DNA of 64,000 bases, taken from Prorocentrum cordatum. Lineage: Eukaryota > Sar > Dinophyceae > Prorocentrales > Prorocentraceae. Positions 1-10,819 of the stretch are shown piece after piece. Below the pieces are notes generated by a model. It was given only the letters and a program-made list of their open reading frames with translations. It searched no databases and was not told the origin of the DNA. Each line of letters begins with the position of its first letter. Within the stretch, counting starts at the first letter, position 1. The stretch is from positions 46,347 through 110,346 of the forward strand of contig CAUYUJ010011226.1 in the NCBI GenBank assembly GCA_963575745.1. Direction: 5' to 3'. The position numbers and the translations under genes are program-made.

Positions 1-1926
1 GGTGGTCTTGGTGCCTGTCACGGCTTCGTCTAAGTTATCTTTTACATGGTCGTTGAAGCGTACCACGACCTCGTGTGCGTCGATCTCAGGGCCAGGCCTC
101 TTTTCGAGGAGGCTGTCGGAGGCGCCGACCATTGCAAAGGCGCGTTCCTGGACAATATCGGCGAACTGACCAGCACTGGGCAGGCGCTGCCGGAACGCCT
201 CCGTATCCAGCTCGCCCTCCACGAAGCCATCGGCATAGGGGTCCAGCCTCCGCAGGACGTCGGTGTCGGCCTCCGTCCACGTTTCCTGGAGCGCCAGGAC
301 GTCCTTCGCGTCCACGTGCGCCAGCTTCTCGAGGCAGGCGTGGGCAGACTCGAAGCTCCGCGCCAATTCCTGCTTGGGCCAACCGCCCGGCGACTTTCGA
401 GTCATGACCCGGGCCTCCAGCGGACGTTCGGGACGAGCCGGCCACCTTTGGAACGCCCTCGGCGAGGCGCAGCTGCTGGAGCGCCCGCCGAGGCCGAACA
501 AAAAGCCGCCGAGGACCGACGAGCACGCCCGAACACCTCGCCGCCCTCGCCCGACACGAGCCCAGGGCTCCTCTGGCCACTCGCTCTGGTTCCTCATGTG
601 GCGTATGTAGCGCCCCAGGTCGGCCAGCAGCTGCTCGTCCGCGTCCCACGACCGCGTGCGCAGGCCCACGGCGGTGACCTCGAAGGCGCCCGGCGGCCCC
701 TCGGGGCACACGCCGGGCGCTCGCAGCTCGGCCATCTGCGGCGGGCAGCGGCCCTCGGGCGCCTCCGCCGGCGGTGGGGGCGCGGGCTCCTGGGGCTCGT
801 CCGCCGGGGCTGGGGCTTCGATTGGCTCGTCCGCCGGGGCTGGGGCTTCGGCTGGCTCGTCCGCCGGGGCTGGGGCTTCGGTTGGCTCGTCCGCCGGGGC
901 TGGGGCTTCGGTTGGCTCGTCCGCTGGGGCTGGGGCTGCGGTTGGCTCGTCCGCTGGGGCTGGGGCTTCGGTTGGTGCCGCCGTCGGTGGCGAGGCCGCG
1001 TCGGTCGGCTGTGGCGCCTCCCTTCGGTAGCAGCCGACGCCGTCGAGTGCAACAGACGTTCCGATGTCGTAGTGGCTCTGGCGGTATGCCTCCCAACCCT
1101 CGATCGGGGCTGCGGAGGGGCTCACATAAACGTAACACCGCCTCGGGAAAGCAGCGAACATCGATGACGAGAACGAAAACCCAAAGCAATCTGCAAGCGA
1201 TCTACACATGTCCATGCAATCATTTCCTGAGATGCCGTCACTGAAATAACCGTTGACACGACAGCCCAGGTCTTCCCAACTGCAGTTTGCAGGGCGACAC
1301 CAGCCATCGCCAACGTACACGATGCTATCACCACTGACGCCGTCTTCTTCGTTGCCATCGTGGGCGTTGCTGCCGTCGTCGCGATGCGTGTCGCTCGACG
1401 TGAAGATGTCGGAGATGGACCAGGCCAAACGCCCTGCCGCCGAAGGAGCTGCTTCCGAGACGCTCGCAGAGGCCTGCGCCCGTGCCGGTGCCTTCCTCCT
1501 CCGATGCTGGCCACCCTGCTCGAGGAGCACGGCCGCCCCGCGGCCCTGCCGCCACCGCACGCGCCCTCCGCCCGACACCAGCAGCCACGCGCGCGCGGGG
1601 CAGCACAGCGCCGCGAGCGCGGCCACCAGCGCCGCCGCTGCGCACGCCGCGGCGCGCCGCACGCCGCCGCCCCCTCGGCGGCAGGGCCCGCCGGCGCTGC
1701 GGGGGGCACCTGCGGGGCAGCGGCAACCGCTGGAGGTCTTTGGCCCTGCTGGTCCCCCCAGAGCTCCTGGCCTGCAGCAAGGAAGCTGCGCGTCCTCCGC
1801 TTCGCCCTGTCCTTCTCCTCCTCCTCCTTCTCCTCCTCCTCCCCTTCTCCTCTCCCTCCGCGACGGCGGCGGCGGAATCTTGATGTGCCGAGTACTGTCA
1901 GGTGTCGGCAGCCCCCACTTAGCCAT
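1..1926 (-). CDS. GT29 sialyltransferase-like type II membrane protein with PAN-like domain (3' end beyond window)
   Basis: Likely a Golgi glycosyltransferase. Model: ATG at 1926-1924 (in-frame stop upstream at 1962-1960), exon 1 1926-556, intron 555-394, exon 2 393-1, running off the window; 588 codons are visible. A Gly/Arg-rich N-terminus is followed by a hydrophobic Ala/Leu anchor near residues 90-112. A Cys-rich segment near 200-297, containing CMDMCRSLADCFGFSF and later RCYVYV and GVGCYRR, resembles PAN/apple domains. A stem with EPTEAPAPAD repeats spans about 309-378. Exon 2 carries FAMVGASDSL, EIDAHEVVVRFN and TGTKTT, which fits sialylmotif L of family GT29. The short motif S should lie beyond position 1. 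The GT29 call rests on motif L only; donor substrate and specificity cannot be read. The plus-strand frame over the same bases is a shadow. Confidence 0.72.
   Translation of the reverse strand, partial: MAKWGLPTPDSTRHIKIPPPPSRRERRRGGGGEGGGGEGQGEAEDAQLPCCRPGALGGPAGPKTSSGCRCPAGAPRSAGGPCRRGGGGVRRAAACAAAALVAALAALCCPARAWLLVSGGGRVRWRQGRGAAVLLEQGGQHRRRKAPARAQASASVSEAAPSAAGRLAWSISDIFTSSDTHRDDGSNAHDGNEEDGVSGDSIVYVGDGWCRPANCSWEDLGCRVNGYFSDGISGNDCMDMCRSLADCFGFSFSSSMFAAFPRRCYVYVSPSAAPIEGWEAYRQSHYDIGTSVALDGVGCYRREAPQPTDAASPPTAAPTEAPAPADEPTAAPAPADEPTEAPAPADEPTEAPAPADEPAEAPAPADEPIEAPAPADEPQEPAPPPPAEAPEGRCPPQMAELRAPGVCPEGPPGAFEVTAVGLRTRSWDADEQLLADLGRYIRHMRNQSEWPEEPWARVGRGRRGVRACSSVLGGFLFGLGGRSSSCASPRAFQRWPARPERPLEARVMTRKSPGGWPKQELARSFESAHACLEKLAHVDAKDVLALQETWTEADTDVLRRLDPYADGFVEGELDTEAFRQRLPSAGQFADIVQERAFAMVGASDSLLEKRPGPEIDAHEVVVRFNDHVKDNLDEAVTGTKTT
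394..555. repeat. Intron of the GT29-like gene filled by dispersed repeat R3
   Basis: On the minus strand the donor is CGT|GTCGGG and the acceptor CGAAAG|TCGCC, both phase 0. The intron is almost wholly a copy of a roughly 130-150 bp repeat recognised by a TTCGGGACGA block and by CCCTCGGCGAGGCGCAGC. Other copies lie near 2165-2320, 47390-47540 and 62545-62690. I see no clear terminal inverted repeats in it. Confidence 0.6.
795..988 (-). repeat. In-frame 30-bp coding minisatellite (EPTEAPAPAD)
   Basis: About six tandem 30-bp units encode the decapeptide EPTEAPAPAD with small variations (EPIEAPAPAD, EPAEAPAPAD, EPTAAPAPAD). The period is a multiple of three, so copy changes keep the frame. It forms the probable extended stem between the PAN-like part and the catalytic domain. 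Confidence 0.75.
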
Positions 1927-2164
1927 CAAGAAAGTGTGCCCATTCTTGAGGGTAGTGGCTTATTACAGACCTGTTGCGGCCAGGGTGGCCGCCAGCTCAG
2001 GGGGGGAAACATCGACCCGGAATCGGTGATGCATCGCCCATGGAGCGGCGACGGGCCCCCGATGGCGAAACCGCGCATTCCTGGGCGGGATGGGCCGTCG
2101 GGCCCTTCTGGGCGATGGCGATGCCTGGGTGATTGGGGCCCAGTGCGCTCGCCCCCTGGGCCCA

Positions 2165-2320
2165 CCCCCTGCTGGCTTCCGGGGCATGGCTCGGGCCTCT
2201 GGCGGCCGCTCGGGACGATCCGGGCGCCCCCGGAACCCCCTCGGCGCGGCGCAGCCGCTGGAGAGCCTGCCGAGGCTGGAGAACCGCCGCCGAGAACCGA
2301 CGCAGCCGGCCGAAAAGCTG
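2165..2320 (+). repeat. Dispersed repeat R3
   Basis: Shares the blocks CGGCCGCTCGGGACGATCCGG, CCCTCGGCGCGGCGCAGCCG and GAGAACCGCCGCCGAGAACC with the copies at 394-555, 47390-47540 and 62545-62690. Confidence 0.6.
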
Positions 2321-2589
2321 GCACCTCCAGCGTCCCGCCCGAGCCTGTCCTGTCTCCCTGCCGATGCCCCCCGAGCACCGCACGAGTCGGAGGACCCCTC
2401 GTCCTCAGCGCCGGAGGACGCCTCGTCCTCGGCGCCGGCGCGCAGCCGCGCCGCGCAGCCGGCGTCCCGCGCGGCCGGCGTGCAGCCCACGGGCCAAGGC
2501 GCGGGCGGGGCTCCTCCGCTGGGATATCCGGGCGTCGCAGCTTTGGCCACGCCCGAGCGTCGCGATCCGATCCCGATCCCCGTCACACA

Positions 2590-2665
2590 AGGGGCTCCTC
2601 CTCCTCCTTCTCCTCCTCCTCCTCCTCCTCCTCCTCCTCCAACTCCAACTCCTCGCCTCCTCCGA
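2590..2665. repeat. (CTC)n microsatellite
   Basis: Trinucleotide CTC/CTT tract followed by a few AACTCC units. Confidence 0.9.
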
Positions 2666-3914
2666 TCCCCGTCGCACAAGGGGCTCAATGGTGCTTTTGG
2701 CCTTCGCTTCGTCATTGTGAACTGCATTCCGTAGGCATGTGGCCGCTCAGTTCACGCGATCGTCTTCGACACAGACACCAGGAAAAATCTGGGAACATCG
2801 CCTCATATGTCGTTTGTCGTGCTTAATCCGACCCCTATCCTCACTGGCGTGGCCTGGGCCCCACTGGCCAGTCTACCCCCTTAGATAAGGACATATATGC
2901 TGTTCCCTTCGAGCTTCGGGTGGACGATCCCCAACTGGGGTGGTGGGATGGCGGGGCTAAGATACCATGGCCTGGTGGGGATTTGGATAGGTCAATCGAT
3001 ACTGAACACCAATCGTTTTCTCCTGGCGTCAGGCCCCGGGATCGTCACAGATCGACCCAGCTCGAAGAATGCTGCAGAACGAGGGGGTCCGGGAGCGCTG
3101 GTCGTGCTTTCCCACGAGGTTGCGTTTCTTTTTCCGTCGCCGGACCTCGGTGTCCGCTGGCCCGGGGTCCTTCCGACGCGGACGGGGTCCCCAGGCGCAG
3201 CCATCGCCCTCCCATGCCTCCGATGCCCCCCCATTCGGGCGGCCGCCACCCTGGCGGCCGAGGAGCCCAGATGGCTGCAGGACCCCTCGCGACATGAGAT
3301 CTGCGAAGAACAGGCGGGGCGGTCCCTGGACATACCGGCCGCCCTCGCGACGTCAAGTTCGGAGGCTTGGGGGCCTCTGGGGGACAGCAGCCAAGCCGGA
3401 GAGCAGGCTGACTCTATGGCTTCCAGCTGCAAACGGGCGCACTTTCTGTGGTGCTCTGTGTTCCCGTCCTCGCTTTCATACCGGGAGCGTGCACTTCAGC
3501 CCGAGCGACCTCTGGGAGGCTCTGGCCCCTCGTGGCGCACAACCTTCTGGCAGGATGCCCCCCAAGAGGCGCCTCCGCACGCCAGCCGGAGGGCCGGGCC
3601 CAGGGGTGGGGAAGGCGGCGGCGGAAGGGAAGGCGCGGCGGTGAGCTGGGCGGGGGGAAAGCAGGGACGCAAGGGCGGCGGATGCGGGGCGGCCAAGGTG
3701 CGGCGATGAGCGGGCGGGCTCAGGGAATGCGGGGCGGCCGCCAGCGAGGGAAGGCGGCGGCGCAGGCGAAGGGCTAGGCGAAATGGGATGGGTTGGGTGG
3801 GTGCGGGCGGCGTGCGCTGGGCCCGGAAGGTGCGATAGATAGGCCAACGCCGCGGGGGCGCGGCAAGTGCGATGACGGCGGCCCCAGACATCCGACGTCG
3901 TGTCTTTTCCCCAG

Positions 3915-4045
3915 CCTGGCCCCTCAGAAATCTGGACCCCTTCCCGGGGTCTAGCTCTTCATCCCGAACTGTTCTTTCAGATTCCTCTGCCCGGTCAGGG
4001 CCCCTAGAAGCCGAGAACAGTCAATACCCTGCCGTGGTGATTCTT
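3915..4045 (+). repeat. Dispersed repeat R2
   Basis: Family recognised by CCCCGGG(A/T)CC, then TTCATCC(C/T)GA, then a GTTTT/GTTCTT block, then GGGCCCC(C/T)(A/T)GA(G/A)GCCGA. Other copies: 23138-23270, 52010-52140, 53990-54130 and 54685-54815 (plus); 4795-4935 and 54535-54650 (minus). Confidence 0.6.
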
Positions 4046-4179
4046 CACGACGCGAACGAACGAACGAGCGACCACCGCAGCGACAAGCGTCCTGGTCTAG
4101 CTCAGGCCAGGTGGATGACGCCGTGGCCTGTGGATTTTGGCGTGTCTGGACACATGCAATGCGGGACACAAGCAAAATG

Positions 4180-4345
4180 AGGGGGGGAGGAGGATAAGGA
4201 GGAGGAGGAGGAGGAGGAGGAGGAGGAGGAGGAGGAGGAGGAGGAAGAAGAGGAGGAGGAGGAGGAGAAAGAGGAGGAGGAGGAGGAGGAAGAGGAGGAG
4301 GAGGAGGAGGAGGAGGAGGAGGAGGACGACGACGACGAGGAGGAG
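4180..4345. repeat. (GGA)n microsatellite
   Basis: About 160 bp of GGA/GGAGAA units ending in GACGACGAC. It creates artefactual poly-R, poly-S and poly-L frames. Confidence 0.95.
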
Positions 4346-4794
4346 GTCCTTGGTGTCGGTGCAGGCGCGTGCCGTCTCGGTGCAGGCGCGAAGATATCGT
4401 GGGGCGGGGAGGGGCGGGCATCGCCTTCCAGCGCGCCCGGGAAGCGCACCAGCACGCCCTCGAGGGCCTGCGCGGGCACGATCACCACTACCAGGTTCGT
4501 CTCGGCGCGCACCGTGGCAGCGCGCGGCACCTGCCACCGCCGGGCCGACGGGCGTGCACGGGCTGCCGCGAGTCTGCAAGCCTGCGCCAAGTCGATCTGC
4601 GAAATCGGATGGGTCCTGGACTGCTCGGATCGCCCACGGATCCCCCCGTGTCGGATCGAGGTCGAATCGCCGCGCCCGGCTCCAGCTGGCCCCAGCCCAT
4701 GCCGGTGATCGAATCGAATTAGAATCGCGGGCCCAGTCCGCGAATCGACTCGCGTCGAATCGCCCTGGTGGCCTTCCCAAACGTGCTTGCGTCG

Positions 4795-4935
4795 CTTTCG
4801 TTTTCCGTCTCTGGGGGCCCTCGCTGGGCCTCGGGGCCGTCAAACAACGGCTCGGAATGAAACGCCGGCCCCAAGGAAAGTCTCGGGGCTTCCCAGGACC
4901 CCGTGATGAAAAACTCAGGGCATCGCATGTCGGTT
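4795..4935 (-). repeat. Dispersed repeat R2, inverted copy
   Basis: Contains CTGGGGGCCCTCGCTGGGCC and CGGCTCGGAATGAAACGCCGG, the reverse complement of the R2 core. Confidence 0.55.
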
Positions 4936-5194
4936 TTCCCCTGAACAGAAGCTTGCTTCAAGGGGCTCAGGGTGTTCCCCTGCGAATCGATTCTGGTCGG
5001 CACGCCCAACACCGAATAATGTTCCTGTGTGGCCCCTCCGCATCGGAGGGTAAATCCCCATGCCTTCAACACTCCTCTCGCCCAGAGCCTCGATCGCCTT
5101 GAACTTTGTTTGAAAGAAAACTAGATCCCCACTAGAACCGGTTCACCAGCGTGGATCCCAAACAATGGTTTCTTGCAATATATGCTTTGCCGTC

Positions 5195-5790
5195 TAAGTG
5201 GTGCAATACATTTCTGTTCGCAATGAGTTGTCGCATTGAATTGTCAACACCACTGCTCGCGCAATCATCCCACCCACCCACCCGCAACTTGGTTTGCACA
5301 GGCCCATGCGGCGGCGATTGCGAAGCGTACTTGGACTTGGCTGGTGCATCTCTGCGGCCGCGCCAGCCCGAGCATGCTCGCGTGCGCAGCGGCCACCTAG
5401 TTTGGCGCGATCGACGCGGCCGCGGTGGCGCTGACCGCTGGGCACTTCCCAGCGGGCACTTCAGTGCGAGTCGGCGACCTGGGCGGGTGCGGTATCATGG
5501 CAACGTCGACAACGGTAGACACGAGGATGATGGTAGCGATGCGTGTGGCGATGATAACAATGATGACGGCAAAGCCACTGGCGGAGCCGATGCTGATCAC
5601 GCCGATAACGATGACGGCGTCCCCGCATCGGTGATGTAAATCTTAAAAGACGTTCGACATGCGCGCGCTGCCGACGCTCGACAGTGGCCCACATGGTTTG
5701 ATTTGACACGGATCGTGTCCCCCCAGCACGCGCGCAAGGGCGTTCGAATGATTTCGATATGCGGGGCGAAAGGCCCGTTTGGCAGAAATT
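5195..5790. repeat. Duplicated segment, copy A (about 600 bp)
   Basis: Matches 7715-8315 over several hundred bases in the same orientation: a TGGTGCAATA start, the CGCAACTTGGTTTGCA block, CTCTGCGGCCGCGCCAGCCC, and GGCGGGTGCGGTATCATGGC. The minus strand keeps a similar peptide in both copies (VDVAMIPHPPRSPTRT against VDVAMIPHPPKSPTRT), so a gene relic is possible, but I recognise no domain. Confidence 0.75.
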
Positions 5791-5924
5791 AATGACATTG
5801 TTGAACAAACCGCTGGTATTTGCAGAATCCCACCAGCCCTTTGGGCGTGAGTGGTTTAGAGAGCCCGCTCTGTCCTCAACCCCCCTTCTTCCCCTTCGGG
5901 GAGGGGTTTACCCCTCCCCCCAGG

Positions 5925-6118
5925 AGCCTCCCAAGAGGCCTCCAAGAGGCCCCCAAGAGGCTCCCAAGAGGCCCCAAGAGGCCCCCAAGAGGCTCCCAAG
6001 AGGCCCCCAAGAGGCCCCCAGAGGCCCCACGAGGCCCCCAAGAGGCCCCCAAGAGGCCCCCAAGAGGCCCCCAAGAGGCCCCAAGAGGCTCCAAGAGGCC
6101 CCCAAGAGGCCCCACGAG
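5925..6118. repeat. Minisatellite of CCCCAAGAGGC units
   Basis: About 9-12-bp units based on CCCAAGAGGC, ending at a change to a different repeat. Confidence 0.9.
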
Positions 6119-6520
6119 GAGCCCGAACGACTCACACCAGGACGAGGGGCCCGAACGACTCACACCACGAAGAGCCCGAACGACTCACACCACAAGGAGG
6201 GGCCCGAACGACTCACACCAGGACGAGGCGCCCGAACGACTCACACCACGAGGAGCCCGAACGACTCACACCACGACGCGGGCCCCGAACGACTCACACC
6301 ACGAGGAGCCCGAACGAGTCACACCAGGAGGAGGGGCCCGAACGACTCACACCAGGATGAGGGGCCCGAACAACTCACACCACGAGAAGCCCGAACGACT
6401 CACACCAGGACGAAGAGCCCGAACGACTCACACCACGAAGAGCCCGAACGACTCACACCAGGAAGAAGGGCCCGAACGACTCACACCAGGACGAGAAACC
6501 CCAAACGACTCAAATCACGA
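6118..6520. repeat. Minisatellite of GCCCGAACGACTCACACCA units
   Basis: About 16 units of roughly 22-27 bp built on CCCGAACGACTCACACCA plus a variable GGACGAGG or CGAGGA tail. The open frames over it have no protein-like features. Confidence 0.9.
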
Positions 6521-7015
6521 GGAGCGCTTTCTCTCTCTCCTCCTCCGCCTCGTCCTTCTCCCGCTCCCCCCACAAGGAGGATGTACAAGGAGGCGGGAGG
6601 AAGGAGGAACAGGGGAGATATGCGGGGCCAAGCGGACATACGCCTGAAAAACACGACTGTCGGCATGCTTCGCAAGAGTTGCTGCTGTGAGATGGGCTGG
6701 TGGGGATACGCGAAGCGTAAAGAATTTGCAAGACCGCGAGCGCAAGCATTTTTTTGTTTGAAATCTGGCGTTGCAGAGCCATGTGCTTATAAATACATAT
6801 ATGTTTCCGGGGCACTCGAGCTTGAAATCCGGAAGAAACCTCAAGTTTTTGAAGGTTTTCGGCGTGCGCGCGCGACGACGCGCGCGTGCAGTGCGTCCCA
6901 TTGTTGCAATGTGTTTTTGCGACAGCACTCGCGCACGGGCATCCGAACGATTTCGGCATGCGCGCGCGGGAAGCCTGTTTGGTAGCGTGCCATGACCATG
7001 TTGATTCAGGCGTGT

Positions 7016-7059
7016 TTTTGTTGTTGTTGTCGTCGTCGTCTTCGTCGTCGTCGTCGTCG

Positions 7060-7096
<37 letters not shown>
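7016..7096. repeat. (TTG)n/(TCG)n microsatellite
   Basis: Mixed TTG and TCG trinucleotide tract. Confidence 0.95.
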
Positions 7097-7221
7097 GTAG
7101 AATACATATCACAGTAAAAGCAACGACAAAAACAACACATCGCAAAAACGCGGGCGCAAATTTGTGTTGAAAGCTCTTTTTGCGAAACCGCGTGTTCTAT
7201 ATGCCTGTATATAGATATAGG

Positions 7222-7366
7222 TGTATATGTATATGTTTATGTATATGTATGTATATGTATGTATGTCTGTATGTATGTATGCATGCATGTATGTATGTAT
7301 GTATGCATGTATGTATGTATGTATGTATGTATGTATGTATGTATGTATATATATATATATATTTAT
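7222..7366. repeat. (TATG)n microsatellite
   Basis: TATG/GTATGT units ending in a TA dinucleotide run. Confidence 0.95.
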
Positions 7367-7714
7367 TTAGTCGGGGCACTTGATTTTGAACTTCTTGCGG
7401 CACGTGCGGGTTTTGAAGAATTTGGGCATGCGCGCGCGACGACGCAAGCGTGTGCACTTCGTCGTTTTTTTGCACGGGATTCTTCAAAACTGATGGTTTT
7501 GATGAACGAATGCGCGCGCGTATATTTTTTTGCAGAGGATGGAGGGGGGGGGCGACACTGGCCTGCCTAGGATGGTATTAATTCATATATGATGGGCGAT
7601 GGGACAGAACCAGATGTGATTTGCAATGCGAGAACGGGCGGTGTTAACTGCAAGGGGGGGGGGAGGGGGGGGGGACTTCTTACTCTTTTAGAGCGGATAA
7701 CCAATGTGGCGCAA

Positions 7715-8315
7715 CCTAGGTGGTGCAATAATTTTCTGTTCGCAGTGAATTGTCCACTCCACTGCTCGCGCTAAAAACCTGCCCGCCCACCCGCAACTTG
7801 GTTTGCAAACCTCATGCGGCTGCGATTGCGATGCGTGCTAAACGCTGGCTCGTGCATCTCTGCGGCCGCGCCAGCCCGCGCATGCGCGCGCGCGCAGCGG
7901 CCAGATGGTTTGGCGCGACCGACGCGGCCGCGGTGGTGCTGACCGCTCGGCGCATCCCAGCGGGCACTTGCGTGCGAGTCGGCGACTTGGGCGGGTGCGG
8001 TATCATGGCAACATCGACAATTCTAGACGTGATGCTGGTGACAGTAGCGATGTTCGTGACGATGCTGACAGCGACGACGGCGCGGCCAGTGATGGCGCCG
8101 TTGCCGATCACGGTGACGACGATGACGATGACGGCGTCTTCGCGTCGGTGATGAAGGTTTTGGTAGGGATTCGAACTGCGCGCAAGGCAGACGCGCTAGG
8201 GTGGCTGGCATGGAATAGTGCGACGCGGATCGTGTCACCCCAGCACGCGCGCAAAGGCATTCGAACGTTTTCGACCTGCGCGCGCGAAGCCCGTTTGGTA
8301 GCGCTTGCCAACCTG
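7715..8315. repeat. Duplicated segment, copy B (about 600 bp)
   Basis: Second copy of 5195-5790, about 2.5 kb away in the same orientation. The similarity includes the tail CGTGTC.CCCCAGCACGCGCG followed by the GCGCGCGAAGCCCGTTTGGTAG motif. Confidence 0.75.
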
Positions 8316-8554
8316 TGGAAACACTTATGGTGTTCTTAAGCATTCGCAAGAGCGCGCGTGTTTTTGTTGAACGCCCGAGTTGCGAAACCATTTGTTATTG
8401 TCTGTTTTTTTGGACACTCGATTTTGTGTATATATATTTATGTATGTATATGTGTATATATACATACTTATATATACACGATTTCGGCATGCGCGCGCGC
8501 GGCGACGCGCGCGCGTGCGCTTCTTTTTTTTCGCTTTTCCCCTCCAGAAGTTTC

Positions 8555-8640
8555 TCGCGACGGCGCGCGCGCAAGGGCGTTCGAACGATTTCGACATGCG
8601 CGCGCGAAGCTCGTTTCGTAGTTTTTGAATTGGAAACCTT
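8555..8640. repeat. Short dispersed motif (about 60 bp)
   Basis: GCGCGCGCAAGGGCGTTCGAACGATTTCGACATGCGCGCGCGAAGC-type sequence. Relatives lie at about 5730-5785, 6920-6990 and 8245-8310, and a weak one near 58130-58175. Confidence 0.65.
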
Positions 8641-9089
8641 TCAACCAAAAGATCATGGTTTTCTTGCGAAGTCGCAAGATCCCGCGCATTTTTCAAGTTA
8701 GCAAAGGAAGACAGCAAAGAAAAACGTCAATGTTGCGAAACCATGTGATTATACATTTTTTGGGCACTCGATTTTGAAATCCTTCCCAAACCGAAAATCT
8801 TTGAAGGATTGTGGTATGCGCGCCTGACGACGCGCGCGGGTGCACTTCGTGCTATTTTCTTGCAAGGGTTCTTGACAACGCATAATTTTCTATAAACGAG
8901 CACGCGCGTCATAGTTTTTGCAGAGGATGGCGGGGGGGGGGTCGGTGCCCGGTTTGGCTGGGATAATATGAATTCGCAGGTCGGATGGGCGTCGGGTCAG
9001 AATCATATGTAAACTGACATACGAAAAAAGTGAATGGATAAGTCCAGGGGGGGCAGGGTTGGTAGAACCCATTCGAAAACAAAAAAGAA

Positions 9090-9296
9090 GATAATACATG
9101 TGGTGCGAAGCAATGCGAAGCAATGACACGCAAGGCGCAGCAATGCAACGCGATGCAAAGCAATGCAAAACGATGAACAGCAATTCCAGCAATGCACAGC
9201 AATGCAAACCAATGCGCAGCAATGCAAAGCAACGCGCCGAAATTTGCAAATCAATGTGCAACAATGTAAAGCAATTCGAATCAATGCAAGGCAAGG
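9090..9296. repeat. Decamer minisatellite (CAATGCAAAG)
   Basis: About 20 degenerate copies of CAATGCAAAG/GCAATGCAAC directly downstream of the helicase exon on the minus strand, so probably intronic. The same decamer fills 21415-21745. Confidence 0.85.
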
Positions 9297-9477
9297 CAGG
9301 GCCGTTGCCCACGATGACCACGCCATCCTTGGACCTGGTGTATGCGACGTTGAGCCGATACCGGTCGTCAATGAATCCCCAAGTGCGACTACTGTTGGCA
9401 CGGGTAGTCGCGATTGTGACCAGGTCAGCCTCGTCTCCCTGGCTGGAGTCGACGGTGCTCATCTCGATCAAGCCAGC
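9297..9477 (-). pseudogene. SF1 (UPF1/senataxin-like) helicase C-terminal motifs, one exon
   Basis: The minus-strand frame reads IEMSTVDSSQGDEADLV, then RLNVAYTRSKDGVVIVGNG. This fits SF1B helicase motifs V and VI (TVDSFQG.E.D and RLNVA.TRAK..). An acceptor TTGCAG precedes GCTGGCTTG at 9477, and the frame is lost in a decamer minisatellite just after VGNG. The frame upstream is closed, so either an intron or decay lies between this exon and the Walker A part near 10.9 kb. Probably RNA/DNA helicase-derived; intactness is unproven. Confidence 0.6.
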
Positions 9478-10819
9478 CTGCAAGATCCCAGGGCACCTGG
9501 TCAAGCCCGGGGACGGTCAACCCGATGCCGTTGGTCACTGTGACCATCTGCCTGAAGCCTGCCCGTTCGGCTGCGCTGGAAGCTCCGCGGCTGGCCTGTC
9601 TGGGACTGGGGTTCGAGACCTGGCTGGAGGGGGCCTCGCGTCGGGGGCGTCCCGGGGCTGGGCTGGGCCTTGGGTTCCGAACTTGCCTGCCGCGCCTGCC
9701 GCCTTCCATTCGCCTTTGCTCTCCCTTTTCCCTTCGCCTTGCCTCCATAAGTCGCCCTGAACTCCGCGTCTGTCATCGGCCAGCCCTTCCCAGCCATGGG
9801 CAGCGTAGCTCTGTGTCCGCAAGGGATTATCACCTCCTGCCTTGCATGTGTCTGGCCGCCCTCGCGCGCAGCTACCAGGTCGCAGATGGTGGCGGCCCCC
9901 CTGATGCTGGCGTAGCGCTCGGCCATGCCTGCGGAGACTTCGCGGGCCTCGACGCGCGCTGGGAGAACTCGGATGCGGCCGCCCTCCTCGGCTCCATGGT
10001 CGGGAACTCTGAAGCCTCGCACCCTGGGTGGCAGCGGCGCGTCTCCGCTTCCCTTTGCTACGTGGGCCTCGGTTGGGTCAGCGGCGTGGCTCTCTTCCAG
10101 GGCAGGCCTCTGGCCGCGCTCCGCTTCTTGGCGGGGTTCCTCAGTCCCGAGAGAAGCGCTAGCCTCCGTATAGCTGCAATGCGAGGCCCGCTGTTGGATG
10201 CCGGGGTGCATTCGGTAGCGCGACCAGGGGGCGTTTTGATCGCCGCCAGGGCCTTAGAGAGTCAATCATGTAGGCGTTCCATGACCGAGGTCGCGAGCCC
10301 CGCGGCTGCCTGCTCGCTCAGAGACCACAGTGGGGCACAGCTGTCAGACGTCTCCCACGACCGGGGCCCTTCCGCCCGAGCGCGTCAGGAACGTGGGCGA
10401 GACTGTAGCCGGGGCCTCGGTGGACTGTCCTTCCTCGCCCAGGATTCCAAGCGTGATCTTCGGGCTGCCTTTGGCGTCCAGGTCGGCGGCGAGTTCGTGG
10501 GTGGCGGGGGCCTGTTTTGCTCTATCCAGTAGACGTCGCTTGAACTGGCTGAACGTCTTGGCCCCGCGCAAAGTTCGAAGGGATGGCGCATCCCGGCGGT
10601 TCGAACTTCTTGACTGGGGTCAATTCCAGGGCTTCCTGACACGTGGTGCGCTCCTTCCAGGCTATCCGTAAGCGCTGTGTCTGGGAAGACTGTCGCCTCG
10701 CCCAGCCGTCTGGCCTTCTTTGCCTCTGCCAAGTATTTGACAGGCGTGTCCGCTGCCCTGTTGGGGCCCGCGGGTATGCCGATCGCCTGCTCCGGGAGGG
10801 CGCAGGGCGTTCGTGGGCC
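9478..10819 (-). other. Region between helicase motifs; partly open, not assigned
   Basis: Overlapping minus-strand frames contain protein-like pieces (for example TICDLVAAREGGQTHARQEV near 9.9 kb and AKTFSQFKRRLLDRAKQAPA near 10.5 kb), but no continuous helicase frame. It may be decayed coding sequence with introns. Confidence 0.3.

Larger units (their letters stand above)
1927..5190. other. Non-coding, repeat-rich stretch
   Basis: No gene is supported here. The stretch holds an R3 copy (about 2165-2320), a CTC-rich tract (2590-2665), R2 copies (3915-4045 plus, 4795-4935 minus) and a GGA tract (4180-4345). Open frames in it are low-complexity or antisense to repeats. Confidence 0.6.
6520..7715. 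other. No gene seen; simple repeats and short dispersed motifs
   Basis: Holds a TTG/TCG tract (7016-7096), a TATG/TA tract (7222-7366) and AT-richer DNA with repeated short motifs such as GGGCACTCGA.TTTGAA and GCGCGCGACGACGCGCGCG. Confidence 0.6.

Noticed and set aside
46-1167. 370-codon plus-strand frame
   Set aside because: It is antisense to the GT29-like gene, whose minus frame carries recognisable motifs.
5759-6985. 400-codon plus-strand frame
   Set aside because: It consists of two minisatellites; the peptides are repetitive in every frame and have no domain.
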